From Lepiota brunneoincarnata (lineage: Eukaryota; Basidiomycota; Agaricomycetes; Agaricales; Agaricaceae), in the NCBI GenBank assembly GCA_023014365.1, contig JAEBUN010000007.1, positions 1,302,001 through 1,366,000 on the forward strand: a DNA stretch of 64,000 nt, read 5' to 3'. Shown piece by piece: positions 25,930 through 37,567 of the stretch. The first letter of the stretch is position 1. Every line of letters starts with the position of its first letter. The translations under genes were made by a program, and so were the position numbers. Below the pieces are notes generated by a model. The model had not been told where the DNA came from. It ran no database searches and was given only the letters and a program-made list of their open reading frames with translations.

Positions 25930-27872
25930 GGCGGTAGTTGGGGGTGAATAGAGACTTGAAGGGCAATATTCACGATCCGAAAGGCCAGCCTAGGAAGGCG
26001 GAATGTTCAACGTCGTGAGATTATAAGACTGAAGGGAATTCGCATCAAGCACGATTCAGTCTGTCCAACATTTTCTCGGGCGTACCTGGCCTCAGGGTAC
26101 CCAGCTGAGGACTGGCCGGTGAGTCAAGATCGATCAATAGCGATTCCCAGGAAGCCATCATCCGTCAAGATAGGATAATCCTGTCTGCAAGTGGCAAGTT
26201 GTCCGCGCTCAATGGGGACGCTGAGACCCCGGACCGGGCTCGGGGCAACATTCCAGCGGTGGGATGATGGCAAAAATCCAATAGAAAATGTACGTCGGGG
26301 TGTGTTGTTCCTCGAAGGACAAAATCCTGGTCAGAAATAGTTTGATATCTTGATTCCACATTTGGACGTGATGGACATGAGTTTTGATGAAACAAGGTCG
26401 TTGCCCAAACGAGGTTAGCAATCCTCCTCAGAAAGTTTTTTGCATATCTGGTGCCAGCAGTTGCTTGTCGACGCGCCGAAGTAAGGATATACAAAAGCAT
26501 AGATCTCATTCCATGAGATACAAGGATTCCGGCATTGTGAGCGGGAGGATTTTTAGATACATAAGCTCAGGAACACGGTCTTGTTTTTTTTATTCATAAC
26601 CCCTGTTCTATTATTCGCACCGACGACGCCTGTCAACGTCATCTATTGTTGTTATCATGAGCAACCAAAGTCTTGGGTGAATAGTGCGGGAATTGAAGGC
26701 GTCTGATAGGGACGTTACAGGTTTCAAAACCTTCCCGCTTTCTGTAGGATTGTCCATGGATAAAGGGGCAATGTTAAGCGCCCTTTGTATTTCAAGGCAC
26801 ATGAAATATGATACATCCATGCAATACATGAAATTTAGACGACTGTCAAGAACTGATTTAGCCCGGACATGCATGGGGGAATCTCATCAAATCCTAGGGA
26901 ATTCAGGATCACACCAGGATTCGAAGCGCCGGGGACCTGATCTCGGAAGCTGAGCAAAAAAAGGGGGTCGAAAGCGTGGGTTAAGCAACTGGAGAGCAGC
27001 CGATAAGACTTGAAGATTTGAAGCTTGAAGTTTCTACTCATACAAGTGGTGCTGTGCCACTCCCTGCAGTGCAGCTGGTGCCCAACAGAGACAAACAAAC
27101 GCTGGACGTTCTACGAGCATGCTGACTTGCTTACGACAGTTGCTGATATGTTGTTACATGATAGACTTGCATCCCACATGTCGCAGCTGACAGTGACATG
27201 ATTACGCTGGCCGCAGCTCCCCTGACTTCGGCTTCTACCCTATGCTGCAACAGCCATTGATAACGAAAACAGACGGTGGTGAAAGGCATTTGGTCGCTGG
27301 CGCTCCGTATCGTAAAGTCGTTTGTCACCTCGATGTTCTGGTACGCTGGTGGTCTCGATAAAGGTGATTATATCTGTCAATCTGTTCGTGAACAACATCT
27401 TTTTTACATGACAATCTCCGTCCCACGGATTCCTCCATGGAACCCTTCTCAATTATTCTCCCGAATCGCTTGATGTCGACGCACGAGGACCATTGCATAG
27501 CCCGATCACAGGCGATGGGGAATTTGCGGATCCGGCCAACAGCGAAGGGAGCTGGTCTGGGTAAGTAACACCCCTGCTTCAGCGGGCGACCCTTGCCCGA
27601 ATGTTATTTTCCGAGTGCCTGTCGGCCTACCTCCGGATGATCTCGCCATAACAAGGTTTCGAGACTCTTATTTTGGCTGATGGCACCGCACACGGCCCTC
27701 AACGTCCATAAGTCCAGTCAATGGAATCATGCTTTGATCCCATCCCCTTCTGACTGTTCTCTTTTAAACTCGCGGTTCTAACCCCTCCCGTTCCTCCGAG
27801 TCCCAGGCGTTCTTTATCCTACTCTACTCTCCGGCCTTTCGACCGCTTCCTTCGTTAGCCGCCGTAATCATA
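25930..27872. other. Divergent intergenic region between KRE6-like and GT2 genes
   Basis: About 1.9 kb shared by two divergently transcribed wall-biosynthesis genes. Short open frames, none recognisable. The 200 bp before the GT2 ATG are pyrimidine-rich (CT-rich from about 27740), as is common at fungal promoters. Confidence 0.45.
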
Positions 27873-30800
27873 ATGGAGTACGACTCCTACGATGCTATCC
27901 TACATTATATCTTCCGTTCAGTACGTTTTTCCTTCTTTCTCTATACAGTGGATGGTGTCTCTAAGTACCATTCCAGACTCAAGGAGATGCATGGTTCAAG
28001 CCATCAGAAGAGAACGTCTCCGCGGGGGTTTGCTTGCGAATAGAACCTGGCCAATTTCGTGTTTTTCCATACGAAAATCCCTTCCTCGCCCCCTTCGAAT
28101 CTGCTGTGCGCGGCCTCAACCCACTAGTAGCTGTTAAAGTGCGTAGTGCGGCTGTCCATTCAGCATTGGCGACTGTGTGAGCATCATCCCCCATAGTTTA
28201 AAAAAAAATCTTTTTATGTCTTATCCTTCACAGCACCGATGATGCATCTGCCATCTACGTCGACACTAACACTCGCATTCAAATCCTTGACTCTGTAAAC
28301 GTTCTCCCTCATGCCGACAAGGAACAATGCGCTGCCTTTCTCGTAGGTGTTGATAGCTCACGTTTTGGTGCTTTAGGCTAACCCGAATCCTGTTCAGCGG
28401 GATGAACGAGTCCTCGTAGTATGGTCAGACGAACTAGATCAAATCGTTCCCCTCTGCTCCGAGTTCAACGAAAAATTGATGAAGTTTCTGTGGCGCTCAC
28501 GAACAGCTACCCACTCTGTCGCCAATTCCGTTTCCACATCAATCGCTCCCTCAACCACCGCTTCCAATGTCAACCTCAACGAAAAGACACCCTCTTCCTT
28601 AGCTTCCATACCGCCCATCACCGTTACCGACGTTGTTGCTGCTGTGGCATCAGCCGAAAAGAAACAAAAGTCGTCGTCATGGAAGATCTTTGGCTGGAGT
28701 TGGACTTCATCCAAAAGCTCTACTGTTTCCGATCCTGAAAAGGGCGCCGATGGTCCAGAGGCTCGTCCTACCCGACTTTTTGCTCCTGTATACGCGGGTA
28801 TCGGTGCTGGCCTGTCCATCTGTAAGCCATTTCTTTGCAAACATGGAGATGGGGCTGCTTACCTGGAGTTTGCAAGTCTTTATTGCCAATGGTATTAGCA
28901 TCCTGCTTACAGAATTCAGACTGGATAACAGCTACCGCCGGTTCGCCCTCTTGGCCACTGCACCATTCTTAGTTTGTGTGGCACTGGTAAGCGCCCCGCG
29001 CCTACTTACCGCTGTAGATGTTACCTCATATTTACGTCTATCAGTTCTTCGCGTTGCAAATCGTGGCTAACCTCTCAATGATGTGAGCTTTATGAAACCT
29101 GCCTCGCTGCCTGAATACGTACTTATCATCATCGTAGCGTTGGACCTGTAGCCCAATACAATGAAAACTCTCGGTATTATTCTGCACGGAAACCCGCCAA
29201 GAATGATGAGGTCGATTCCCATTTACCCCACATCACCATCGAGATGCCCGTGTACAAGGAGAGCTTGGAGGATACCATGTAAGCTTGGCTTTGATAAAGT
29301 CGTGTCCGCTCATTTATCATTCCCGTTCATAATCGCGTTTCATTTAGATCTAAATCCGTCTACCATATTAAGAAGGCTATGCAAACGTATGCTCGTCAGG
29401 GAGGCACTTCGTCTATTTTCGTTCACGATGACGGTCTCCAGCTCATTAGTGAAGAGGAGCAAAAGCAACGCATTGAGTTCTACGCTGATCACAACATTGG
29501 CTGGGTGGCTCGTCCTCCTCATGACAGCAAACCAGACGGTTTCAAACGTGCGGGAAGGTTCAAGAAGGCCTCGAATATGAACTATGGTCTTCAGGTTCGT
29601 TCGCCCCCAAATACAACGTGTTCCGGTCAATATTCTGAGTTTTCCTTGTTCAGCTCTCGCTTTTAATGGAGAAGCATATCCTCGCTCTCGAGGCTTCCGG
29701 TGAGAAATTTGAAGAGGATGAGGATTCGCCTTTGTTGGAAGACAAGGCTCTCGAAATGGCCATCGATGAGATGTACGCATCAACGGGTAATAGGTGGAAA
29801 CCTTGGGGCAAGAATGCACGTTCGCTTCCGAGTTGGCGACATTATCCTGCTTGTCGACTCGGATACTGAAGTACCTGAGGTGTGTCCCTTACTTTTTTTT
29901 ATGTCATTCGGTGTTCTAAAGTGCCTGTGGCTACATAGGACTGTCTCAGGGACGCAGCTCGGGAAATGGCAGAATGCCCTGAGGTCGCTATTATTCAACA
30001 CGAATCAGGTACTCATTCCCAATAGAGAGTTTTTAGAGTTTAATATTGACATCACTCGCCCCACAGACGTCATGCAAGTTGCCCGGCACTATTTCGAAAA
30101 TGGTATCGCGCATTTCACTCGCCGGATTAACAAGTGTATCTCCTTGGGCTGTGCCAATGGCGAAGTTGCACCTTTTGTTGGTCATAATGCATTCCTTCGG
30201 TGGTCTGCGCTCCAGGATGCCGCTTTTGTTGATACGGATGGTGTCTCGAAGATTTGGTCGGAGAATAATGTGTCTGAGGACTTTGACATGGCACTTCGGC
30301 TTCAGGTAGGCTTTGGACACCCTAAAACCTATAAGGAGATCTGGTATTGACGATGGGTTTAGCTCAAAGGATACAGTATTCGATGGGCAACCTACTCGGA
30401 AGGCGGTTTCAAGGAGGGCGTCTCACTAACGGTCGATGATGAACTAAACCGATGGCAGAAGTATGCTTATGGTTAGTCTTTATCTTTGGCACACGACCTG
30501 GCACTAATCACACGTCTGCTCATTCAAGGTTGCAACGAGCTCATCTTTAACCCCCTGAAGGACTGGTGGCGCCTCGGTCCCATCAACAAGCAGCTTCGTA
30601 CCTTCGTCTGGTCCGCCGCCCCCGTTCACTACAAGATCACCATGATGTCCTACATGTTCTCGTACTATGGCCTTGCCGCGGCCGCTATACTCTCGGTCAT
30701 GAACTATTTCATGCTTGGTTTGTCCTATGAGGTCGATGGGTATTATCTCAAGAGTTTCGAGATCTGGCTCGCTTGCACTGTTGTCTTCCCGGGAGCCGGG

Positions 30801-31457
30801 AATCTTGCGTTCACACTACTGGAGTATCGTATTGGAAACCGTGACCTGTTATCGTCGTTCGTTGAGAACATAATGTGGGTTCCATTCTTGTAAGTCTAGC
30901 CGCACCTTTTGTTCTACTGGACTTGGTCACTTATTGGTGGACAGCTTCTTCTTCTTTGGTGGACTCAGCATCCATCTATCGACTGCCATTCTCGCCCACA
31001 TGTTCTCCTACAATATCACTTGGGGTGCGACTAAGAAGGTGCGTCTTCAGCGGAGATTAATTTCGAGAAATAAGGCTAATCCGTTCATATATCCCATTAG
31101 GAAGTGGAACGTTCAAATTTCTGGGTAGAAGTTCCGAAGATCCTGGAACGCTATTGGCCAACTTTTCTCTTCTGTTTCTTCCTTATCGCGGGAATGATCA
31201 TCCTCACAACGCCTCTGGTATCGCCGGAGTGGCAAGTTCCCGGAACTTCCTGGGCTGTCATCATGCCTCTTGCGCAAGTTTCATTTATTTCTAATTCTGT
31301 CCTTCAAGGGCTCATCAACTGTTCATAACAGGACCATGGCCGGAACCCATATTCTCTTCCCAGTGAGTACTTGCTCGTCTCATAACACACGGCATCATTC
31401 TCATCCTTGTGCGAATAGATTGTCCTCAATCCCTGGCTCATGATCTTCTCGTTCTAA
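27873..31457 (+). CDS. Family 2 glycosyltransferase, processive (fungal GT2 type)
   Basis: A multi-pass membrane glycosyltransferase of the fungal GT2 family studied in Zymoseptoria and Fusarium for hyphal growth on surfaces; the product polysaccharide is unknown. ATG at 27873 (MEYDSYDAIL). A soluble N-terminal half is followed by membrane helices, then the GT-A core: ITIEMPVYKESL, FVHDDG, DIILLVDSDTEVPED (the D-x-D), VGHNAFLRW, ENNVSEDFD (the ED acceptor motif) and DELNRWQKYAYG (variant of Q/RxxRW). At least five C-terminal helices follow, ending NPWLMIFSF with TAA at 31455-31457. At least a dozen introns can be placed, including a GC-AG intron at 31274-31331. One frame break at 29828-29829 (CC run) lies between KPWGKNARS and VGDIILLVDSD. 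Otherwise the frame is consistent. Confidence 0.87.
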
Positions 31458-32521
31458 ATATGTGCGACCAACCTTCCCGCTTTCATTCCATTGATTGTTC
31501 CGTGATGTATACTTCATGGACATTTCGTTCTTTACTGAACTGCACTCATTTACAACTGTCACTCTCTTTTGCTTCCGCAGTCGTGTTGGAAGTGGACTGT
31601 CTCGTATCCCAGATGATTGGACATTTGAAAGAAACCTGTTCATGAACTTTCGGATATAACCTATTCCCAATAGTCAAACGGGCTGAACTGTCGCTACAAC
31701 CAGACTGCAACACATCTATATTGGCCAGTACATATCATCAAGACACCTTTTTTTTTCTGTGTATATCGAATTTATTAATTGTCACGTTGAAATAGTTTTA
31801 TGCTTCCTATGCATTTGTTTTTCGCTCCGTATGCTTGTGGGGTCATCAATTCGTCAGCAATTTGATTTGGATTTCAAATGCTTCGAAACAATCCACCGCC
31901 GCTTCGAGGCCGAGGGGGATCTGTGGGATCCCTTGTACTTAGCTGGCTGCTCGGCCAGGGGTGGGGAATTTTCGGCTTGGGGGGGAACCGGTGGGCGTGT
32001 TCACCGCATCATTCTAACCTTTGAAGGAAGAGAAAGGCACACTGGTGCCTTGATTAACCAACTTGATTAGGCGGATACACATACTGGGAAGGAAGGAAAC
32101 ATTTCATCGCTGCTAACTGTCAAAGATTCTTTGAAGCCTGACTTGTTTGATGAAACTGTGTAATGCTGGGTTTTTAAGTCCGGACACCAGCACAAGGAAC
32201 AAGACAAAGAAGACATGACATGACCATGGGCGCTTGTCCGATAGCCTGCGTACACTTGAATGATGGTTCACGTGTCGGATGCTGTCACTCCGCTAACCCA
32301 GGTGGTACGGTATTGACGAGAGAAAAAATGAAGTGGATCTTTATTGTCTACTAGGGGTCGCATGCATATTTGAACAAGAGCAGGTTACACGCTAAGCTAT
32401 AGTTTGAAATATGTCATAAAGATAATAAAGGCTCCGGGGCAAGAAAATACTAGAGATAACAAATGAGTGAATGGTCCGTGAACGAAAAAAATTCGCGGCG
32501 CTATAGTATAGTTGTTGTTAG
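31458..32521. other. Convergent 3' intergenic region, 1.1 kb
   Basis: Between the GT2 stop (+) and the copper radical oxidase stop (-). Short open frames, AT-rich tail at 32330-32520; it probably contains both 3' UTRs. No gene recognised. Confidence 0.45.
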
Positions 32522-35500
32522 TTAAATTCCAGGGTGAGTGAATCCAGGGAGATTAGGCCAGTTTCCGATTTGAGAGGGATCGCCTCCGATGCGCACCCAT
32601 TGAGAGTGGGAGGGCGTAGGGCCGTCCAACACGAACAACATGTGCCATCCTGGAGGAGAGATACCAGCATTAGGGGGGGCGGTGATGGTGCAAGTTGTTC
32701 CAGTGCAGTGGACCTCGGGGAAGAGGGTACGGGCGCCCATAGTGTTTCCGTGAGTACTCGAAGTCGCTGTTGATTATTCGGGTCAGCAATGTGGTAGGGA
32801 CGGGGACGGTGAGTACTGACCTCCGATTAGTGAAACCCGCACATTTGCAATGCTTCCTTGGAAGAGGTGAACGTTAGTGATCTGGTATTGACCCCCATAA
32901 GCCCAATCATGAACTGGGAGGTCGAACGTGGGTTGTCTGCGTCCAGTAGCAAGATAAGGTGGGATATACACCTGTGTATTGAAAAAAATTCCATCAGACA
33001 GGTTCATCAATCAAGGGGAAAAACCAACCTCAACACGGTACTCTTCAGGGTAGATGACAACGCCGTTAACCTCTGTCTGAGGGTCGGAGCCGGAAATGAG
33101 AACACGTCCGTCAGGTAGAAGCGTAGCTTCCGAGTGATACATGCGGGCAACAATCGTGTTGTTGAGGATCGACATGCGCTGGTTGCGCGGGAGTGTGGGG
33201 TCGTACAAGACAGCGTTCAGGTTGGGATCCGACGCCAAACCGAATCCGGCCACACCGTGATGGGCGCCATTGACGATCAGGTAAGTTCCATCTGGGAGTG
33301 CGACCATGCAGGCAAGGACACGTTGTGAGGGCTGGGCAAAGCTGATACTCAACACCTACACCTAGTGAATGTGAGTTTAAGTTTACTGACCATGCGTTCA
33401 ATGACCCATTTCGGCTGGGCTGCCTCGGGCTGGATAGTGATGCAGTTGTCAACAGCGATCGCTGCACCTTCACTTGAGCCACCGCAGATGAGAATTTCCA
33501 TGGGATCAGTATAAGGGAAATGAAGCGGAAGTGGCATTGCAGCTCCTTCCAATGGATATGTACGACCGGCAAGGACTAACAGCAGTAGTTAGTATATAAC
33601 CGTGAAAGAAATAAGGGGAGTTATCGCGTACAGTTATTGACGGATCCTGGAGCGTTGGGCAGCTCCTTGATGGTATCGAAGTGGACGGGTTCCAGGATGC
33701 GAGCCTCGTTCCAGTAGCCTATGATTCGATTAATATTGATGGTCATACTTCCACAGGGAAGGGCACTCACCGACGAAGATGTTCTGGCTGGGAAGGATGA
33801 TGATGAAGGGATACAAATTGTTGGGATCGGTCCTACGGAGCCAGGGAAGATCAACGACAGTATCACCACCTGGAGGCCTGGGCAGGATTTCGAGGTTGGG
33901 CTGGGGCTTATCATTGCTACCAATCTCTCCTCCCATAACGAGAACTGAGCCATTGGAGAGGATAGCTGCAGTAGGGTACCAACGACCTCTCTGAGAGACA
34001 ACGTCAGTTGAAGTTGTGTCAAGTGGAGCGGGAGGGAACAACAACAAACCTGGAGACTGAGCAGATGGAAGTCCTCTTCCCAGTCATTTGTCGAGTTTGT
34101 GCCAGGAACACCATCGGGGGTGAAGAGACGGACACCAAAAGTAGATTCACCAGACCATCCACCGACATTGAAGCTGACGGCCAGCCTTGTCTGGGAGGAT
34201 AACGCTTCCGGCACAAAAGACGTCGGTCTTGACATGCATCGCGCGCCACATCTTGGTGAAATCATGAGACAAACTCAAATCGAGCTCGTATGCACCAGTG
34301 GCGTTTGGGGCACTGATAAGAACGAATGGGCATTAGTTATTGCAGCCTAACGATTTCGACTCGAACAGCGTACCCTGTACCTCCTTTCTCAAGGAAGGTA
34401 ACCTTGTTGTTGATACCGACAGTGGCAATCAAGGGAACAATAAGACTGATGGGGTGGTAAGTTTCTTGTGAAAATTGGGTCAACGGATTTTACACACCCA
34501 GGGACTAATGGCGCAAATTAATAGAACAGATCAAGAATAGATTCTCGAATTCAAGCAGTGTGCTTACCGAAGAACTGTGGAAATGTCCAGTCAGAGGCAG
34601 TTTAGACATATAACAAGGAAAACATACCTCATATCTACCGGTGACAGCAGGCGTATGCCAGACATTGAGGTCACCTTGCCAAGTATAGTAGTTCAGGCGG
34701 TTACCACCACCGCATAGATGGATCGGGTCTCCGGGACAGGGGATACTGCAATCAGCTTCGTCTCCAATGACACCGTTGGCCTTCTGAACGTCCGCAACAT
34801 CACCACAGACTAAATAACTCCAAGTCAGCACATATAGATGATCCTTCATTCATTGATACATACAGCATTGGATACCGAACTGGTGATTTCAATTTCCGTT
34901 AGTCGCATGAACACGATAGATAACAGACTAGACACTCACTTCGACGCCGGCAGCAGTATAACCAAACTCAGCACAACGCTCCATACAAATCGTTGCAGAG
35001 TTGTTTGTTGGCCATTCAAGCATCCATGGCAAGATACGGGTACCTTGGGCTTCGCTTGAAGACACAGAGGCCGAGGATTCAACATCACCGCGTCAACCCA
35101 ATTAGAAAATAGTCAACTCACTGCAGGCATCCAGCATATTGGAACTGCCCTGGCAGGTTCGTTGTCTGAGCGGAAGGAACGGGGAACGCCACAACCTCTC
35201 CCTTGCTGTACACCGAGACACGACTAGGTCCACCGCAAGCCTCCCTAAAAGCACAACAAATTGTGAAGTTAGAGCGGAGGAAAAAGACGTCGATACAGCG
35301 AAGGTTTTTTTTTTTTACGTACGCAGCGTTGCCAGCACATGCCATGTTGCAGGTCGCCTCACCCGCGAGAACGGCACCGCCGACGAGATTGTCCCCGCAG
35401 ACTGGTTGTCAATGAGTTTTTTGTCCGGGGTAGCGGTAATTATATTGTAACTTACAGCATTGTGCTAGAAGTACCGTCAGCATAAGGAACAAACACGGAG

Positions 35501-37567
35501 GAAGCGCCAGGGGCACTTACTGGCAAATTCAAGACCAGCGACAGTGAAGTTCTGGGCCGAGCAGGCCTGAACACAGGTCTCAACGGTCATAGTGTTGCTG
35601 TCCGGGAGTTGGAATTGAAGAATTCGGCCATGGGCATTATCCCTGACACATATCAGGGTTAGTACCCTGAAAACCACAATAGCAGGGGAGGAGAACACCT
35701 ACACCCAACAGGCGTTGTACGCCCAGCCAGTGACAAGACCTCCATTAACGGGTTGGACGATCAAAACGCCGCCGCCACCACCGCCTCCTCCTCCACCGGG
35801 AGGCAAGTCGGTTCCAGTGTAGTTGTACACAGTGAGCCTGTTAGGGCCGCCGCAGAACTCTGAGCTGTTCCCCGCGCAGACCATATTGCAACTGGCCGCT
35901 GGAGCCGGAGTTCCCGCAGGATTAAGAGAGGATCCACAGACTAGAAAGGAGAGGTTGTGAGTCCTCGAAAACTTCCACGAGGAAGAGAAGGAAAATTAGA
36001 CTCACAGCATTCACTGTATTGCACAACCGATAGTTAGAAATCAACGTTGAAGCGAAATGGTCATTTGTCAGTCCCAGGGCATTCCTTTGATGTATGGAAG
36101 GAAGATACAGACTCCGAGAATTCCGTTCCGGCGAAGCCGTAGCCGTGTTCGAGGCAGGCATCCGTGCAAGTCTGGGTAGTAACAGGACCATCCTGTGTTC
36201 ACGCCGACAGGCAGAGTCCGTGGTGCACCATCAACTGCATCACTATGTAGTGGACGATAACCCGCCGCACATCAGTCAAACCGCGTATGCACGAAAAGCA
36301 AAAGTCCGAGTCAATGCCAAAGTCAAAAGCCAAAGCCAGAAATCGAGCCCGAATCCGTGAGAGGACACCAAAAAAGCCAAGTTACAAAAATCGAACCGAG
36401 GGAGCCATCTGTCAATATGCGGCAACGATTTCGATTTAAACAAAGACGTACGTGTAACACCCAAGCGAGACCCAGTCGCCGGAGCGAGGGATGATTACGG
36501 GGGCGGGTGGGGGTGTGCCTCCGCTGAAGAATAAATTTAGTCTTCCGCCAGCTCCACACGGTTGGTTTGTGTTGCCGGAGCAGCGCATATTGCAATCGGA
36601 TTCAGCGGTACTTTGGCCGCCATTCTTGATGAAATTATCGCAATCTGTCAATCGGAAATAGAAAGACCGTCCCAAAAGCGTCGCCGGGGCGAAGGAAGAG
36701 GAGAAAGTGAGGGCGAGAGAATGGAAGGATCAGGTGGGAATGTGAAGAAGCGTATCAGGTGAAAGAAGGGAAGGACGTGGCAGAATTAGAAGGGGAAGGA
36801 AAGAGCAGCCGCAACGGAAAGAGGGGGAATGGAGAGCGGAGAAAAGGAGAGAGGATCAGCATTTTCGGCTAAGCGAGCGGATCGAGGGAAAGAAGCGTAC
36901 AGCATTCAGCCTAGCGAGTGATGATCGTTGAGCATACAATTGTCACATGATGAAAGCAAAGGAGAGAAACGGAGAGGGGCTTGACCGCTGCAAAGCGTGG
37001 CAGCGAGGAAGAAAGCGAGATAAGCGCTTGCAAATCAAAAAAGACGTACACTATACTCAGTTCCGGCATAGATATAACCTCTTGCGTCGCAGAAGGCGAT
37101 ACACGACTCGGTGGTCATTTGGTTGCCGTCGGCGAAGCTGGCAGCATTGAGGGTACGACCGGCACCGACATTATCACTGCAGAACAAAAGGTTGGCAGAA
37201 GTGTTAGTCAAGTGTTAGATAAGAGAAGCATAGCGACGAAGGACTGATGCTAAGGACATCGGAGGATGGAGAGAAGGATGGAAGGTGACGAGCTAGTGGA
37301 GATGAAGTGAAGGAATGAGACGACGTACGTGTAGCATCCAAGCGAGGTCCAATTTCCTGGCAGTGTGCTCGGAATCGTTTGCCGTCGGTGGCGGAAGACA
37401 GAAGTAATTGAATGAGTGGAGTGTGCGTTGGATAGCAAAAACTAAGTAGCATTGCAAAGGGGTCAGCAAACGATTACAACGATGGTAAAACACAGAGCGG
37501 GTGAAGAAGGGCGTACAGGAGTGACAGACAAGGCCAGAGCCAGAGACGAGGGGGTTAGGAAACCCAT
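32522..37567 (-). CDS. Copper radical oxidase with four N-terminal WSC domains (AA5_1)
   Basis: A secreted copper radical oxidase like the CRO3-5 group of wood-decay fungi, oxidising aldehydes or alcohols to make H2O2. ATG at 37567 starts a signal peptide ([15 protein letters not shown]...SNAHS) split by an intron. Four WSC domains follow (starting near [29 protein letters not shown] and QFQYAGCLQ), each with the CxC, CxxxC and CGG/CGAGGRL patterns; WSC is a carbohydrate-binding fold. A poly-Gly linker sits after WSC2. The C-terminal glyoxal-oxidase domain has [10 protein letters not shown] (Cys of the Tyr-Cys cofactor), [11 protein letters not shown] (Tyr), [16 protein letters not shown] (Tyr-His) and [13 protein letters not shown] (His). 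The stop is TAA at 32522-32524. Two frame breaks lie in runs at 36192-36193 and 34171-34172. There are more than 15 introns, with a microexon in each WSC domain. Confidence 0.9.
34864..34879 (-). other. 16-nt microexon in WSC domain 4
   Basis: The exon ends in CCAATGCT, flanked by introns starting GTATGT and ending CACCAG. It adds the residues up to the Cys of the C-F-C motif in the same phase as the other three WSC microexons. Confidence 0.75.
35456..35464 (-). other. 9-nt microexon in WSC domain 3
   Basis: CACAATGCT between an intron ending CTTCTAG and one starting GTAAGT. It encodes Thr-Gln-Cys plus the first base of Phe, leading into FCGDN. Confidence 0.75.
36006..36013 (-). other. 8-nt microexon in WSC domain 2
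   Basis: TGAATGCT between an intron ending AATACAG and one starting GTGAGT. It supplies Glu-Cys and the first base of Phe, leading into FCGSS. Confidence 0.75.
36901..36910 (-). other. 10-nt microexon in WSC domain 1
   Basis: GCTGAATGCT between an intron ending CGCTAG and one starting GTACGC. It supplies Ala-Glu-Cys and the first base of Tyr, leading into YCDNF. Confidence 0.72.

Noticed and set aside
26900..27010. Stretch resembling part of a 5S rRNA (GATCTCGGAAGCTGAGC)
   Set aside because: Only a short piece matches; no complete 5S secondary structure or Pol III internal box could be followed.
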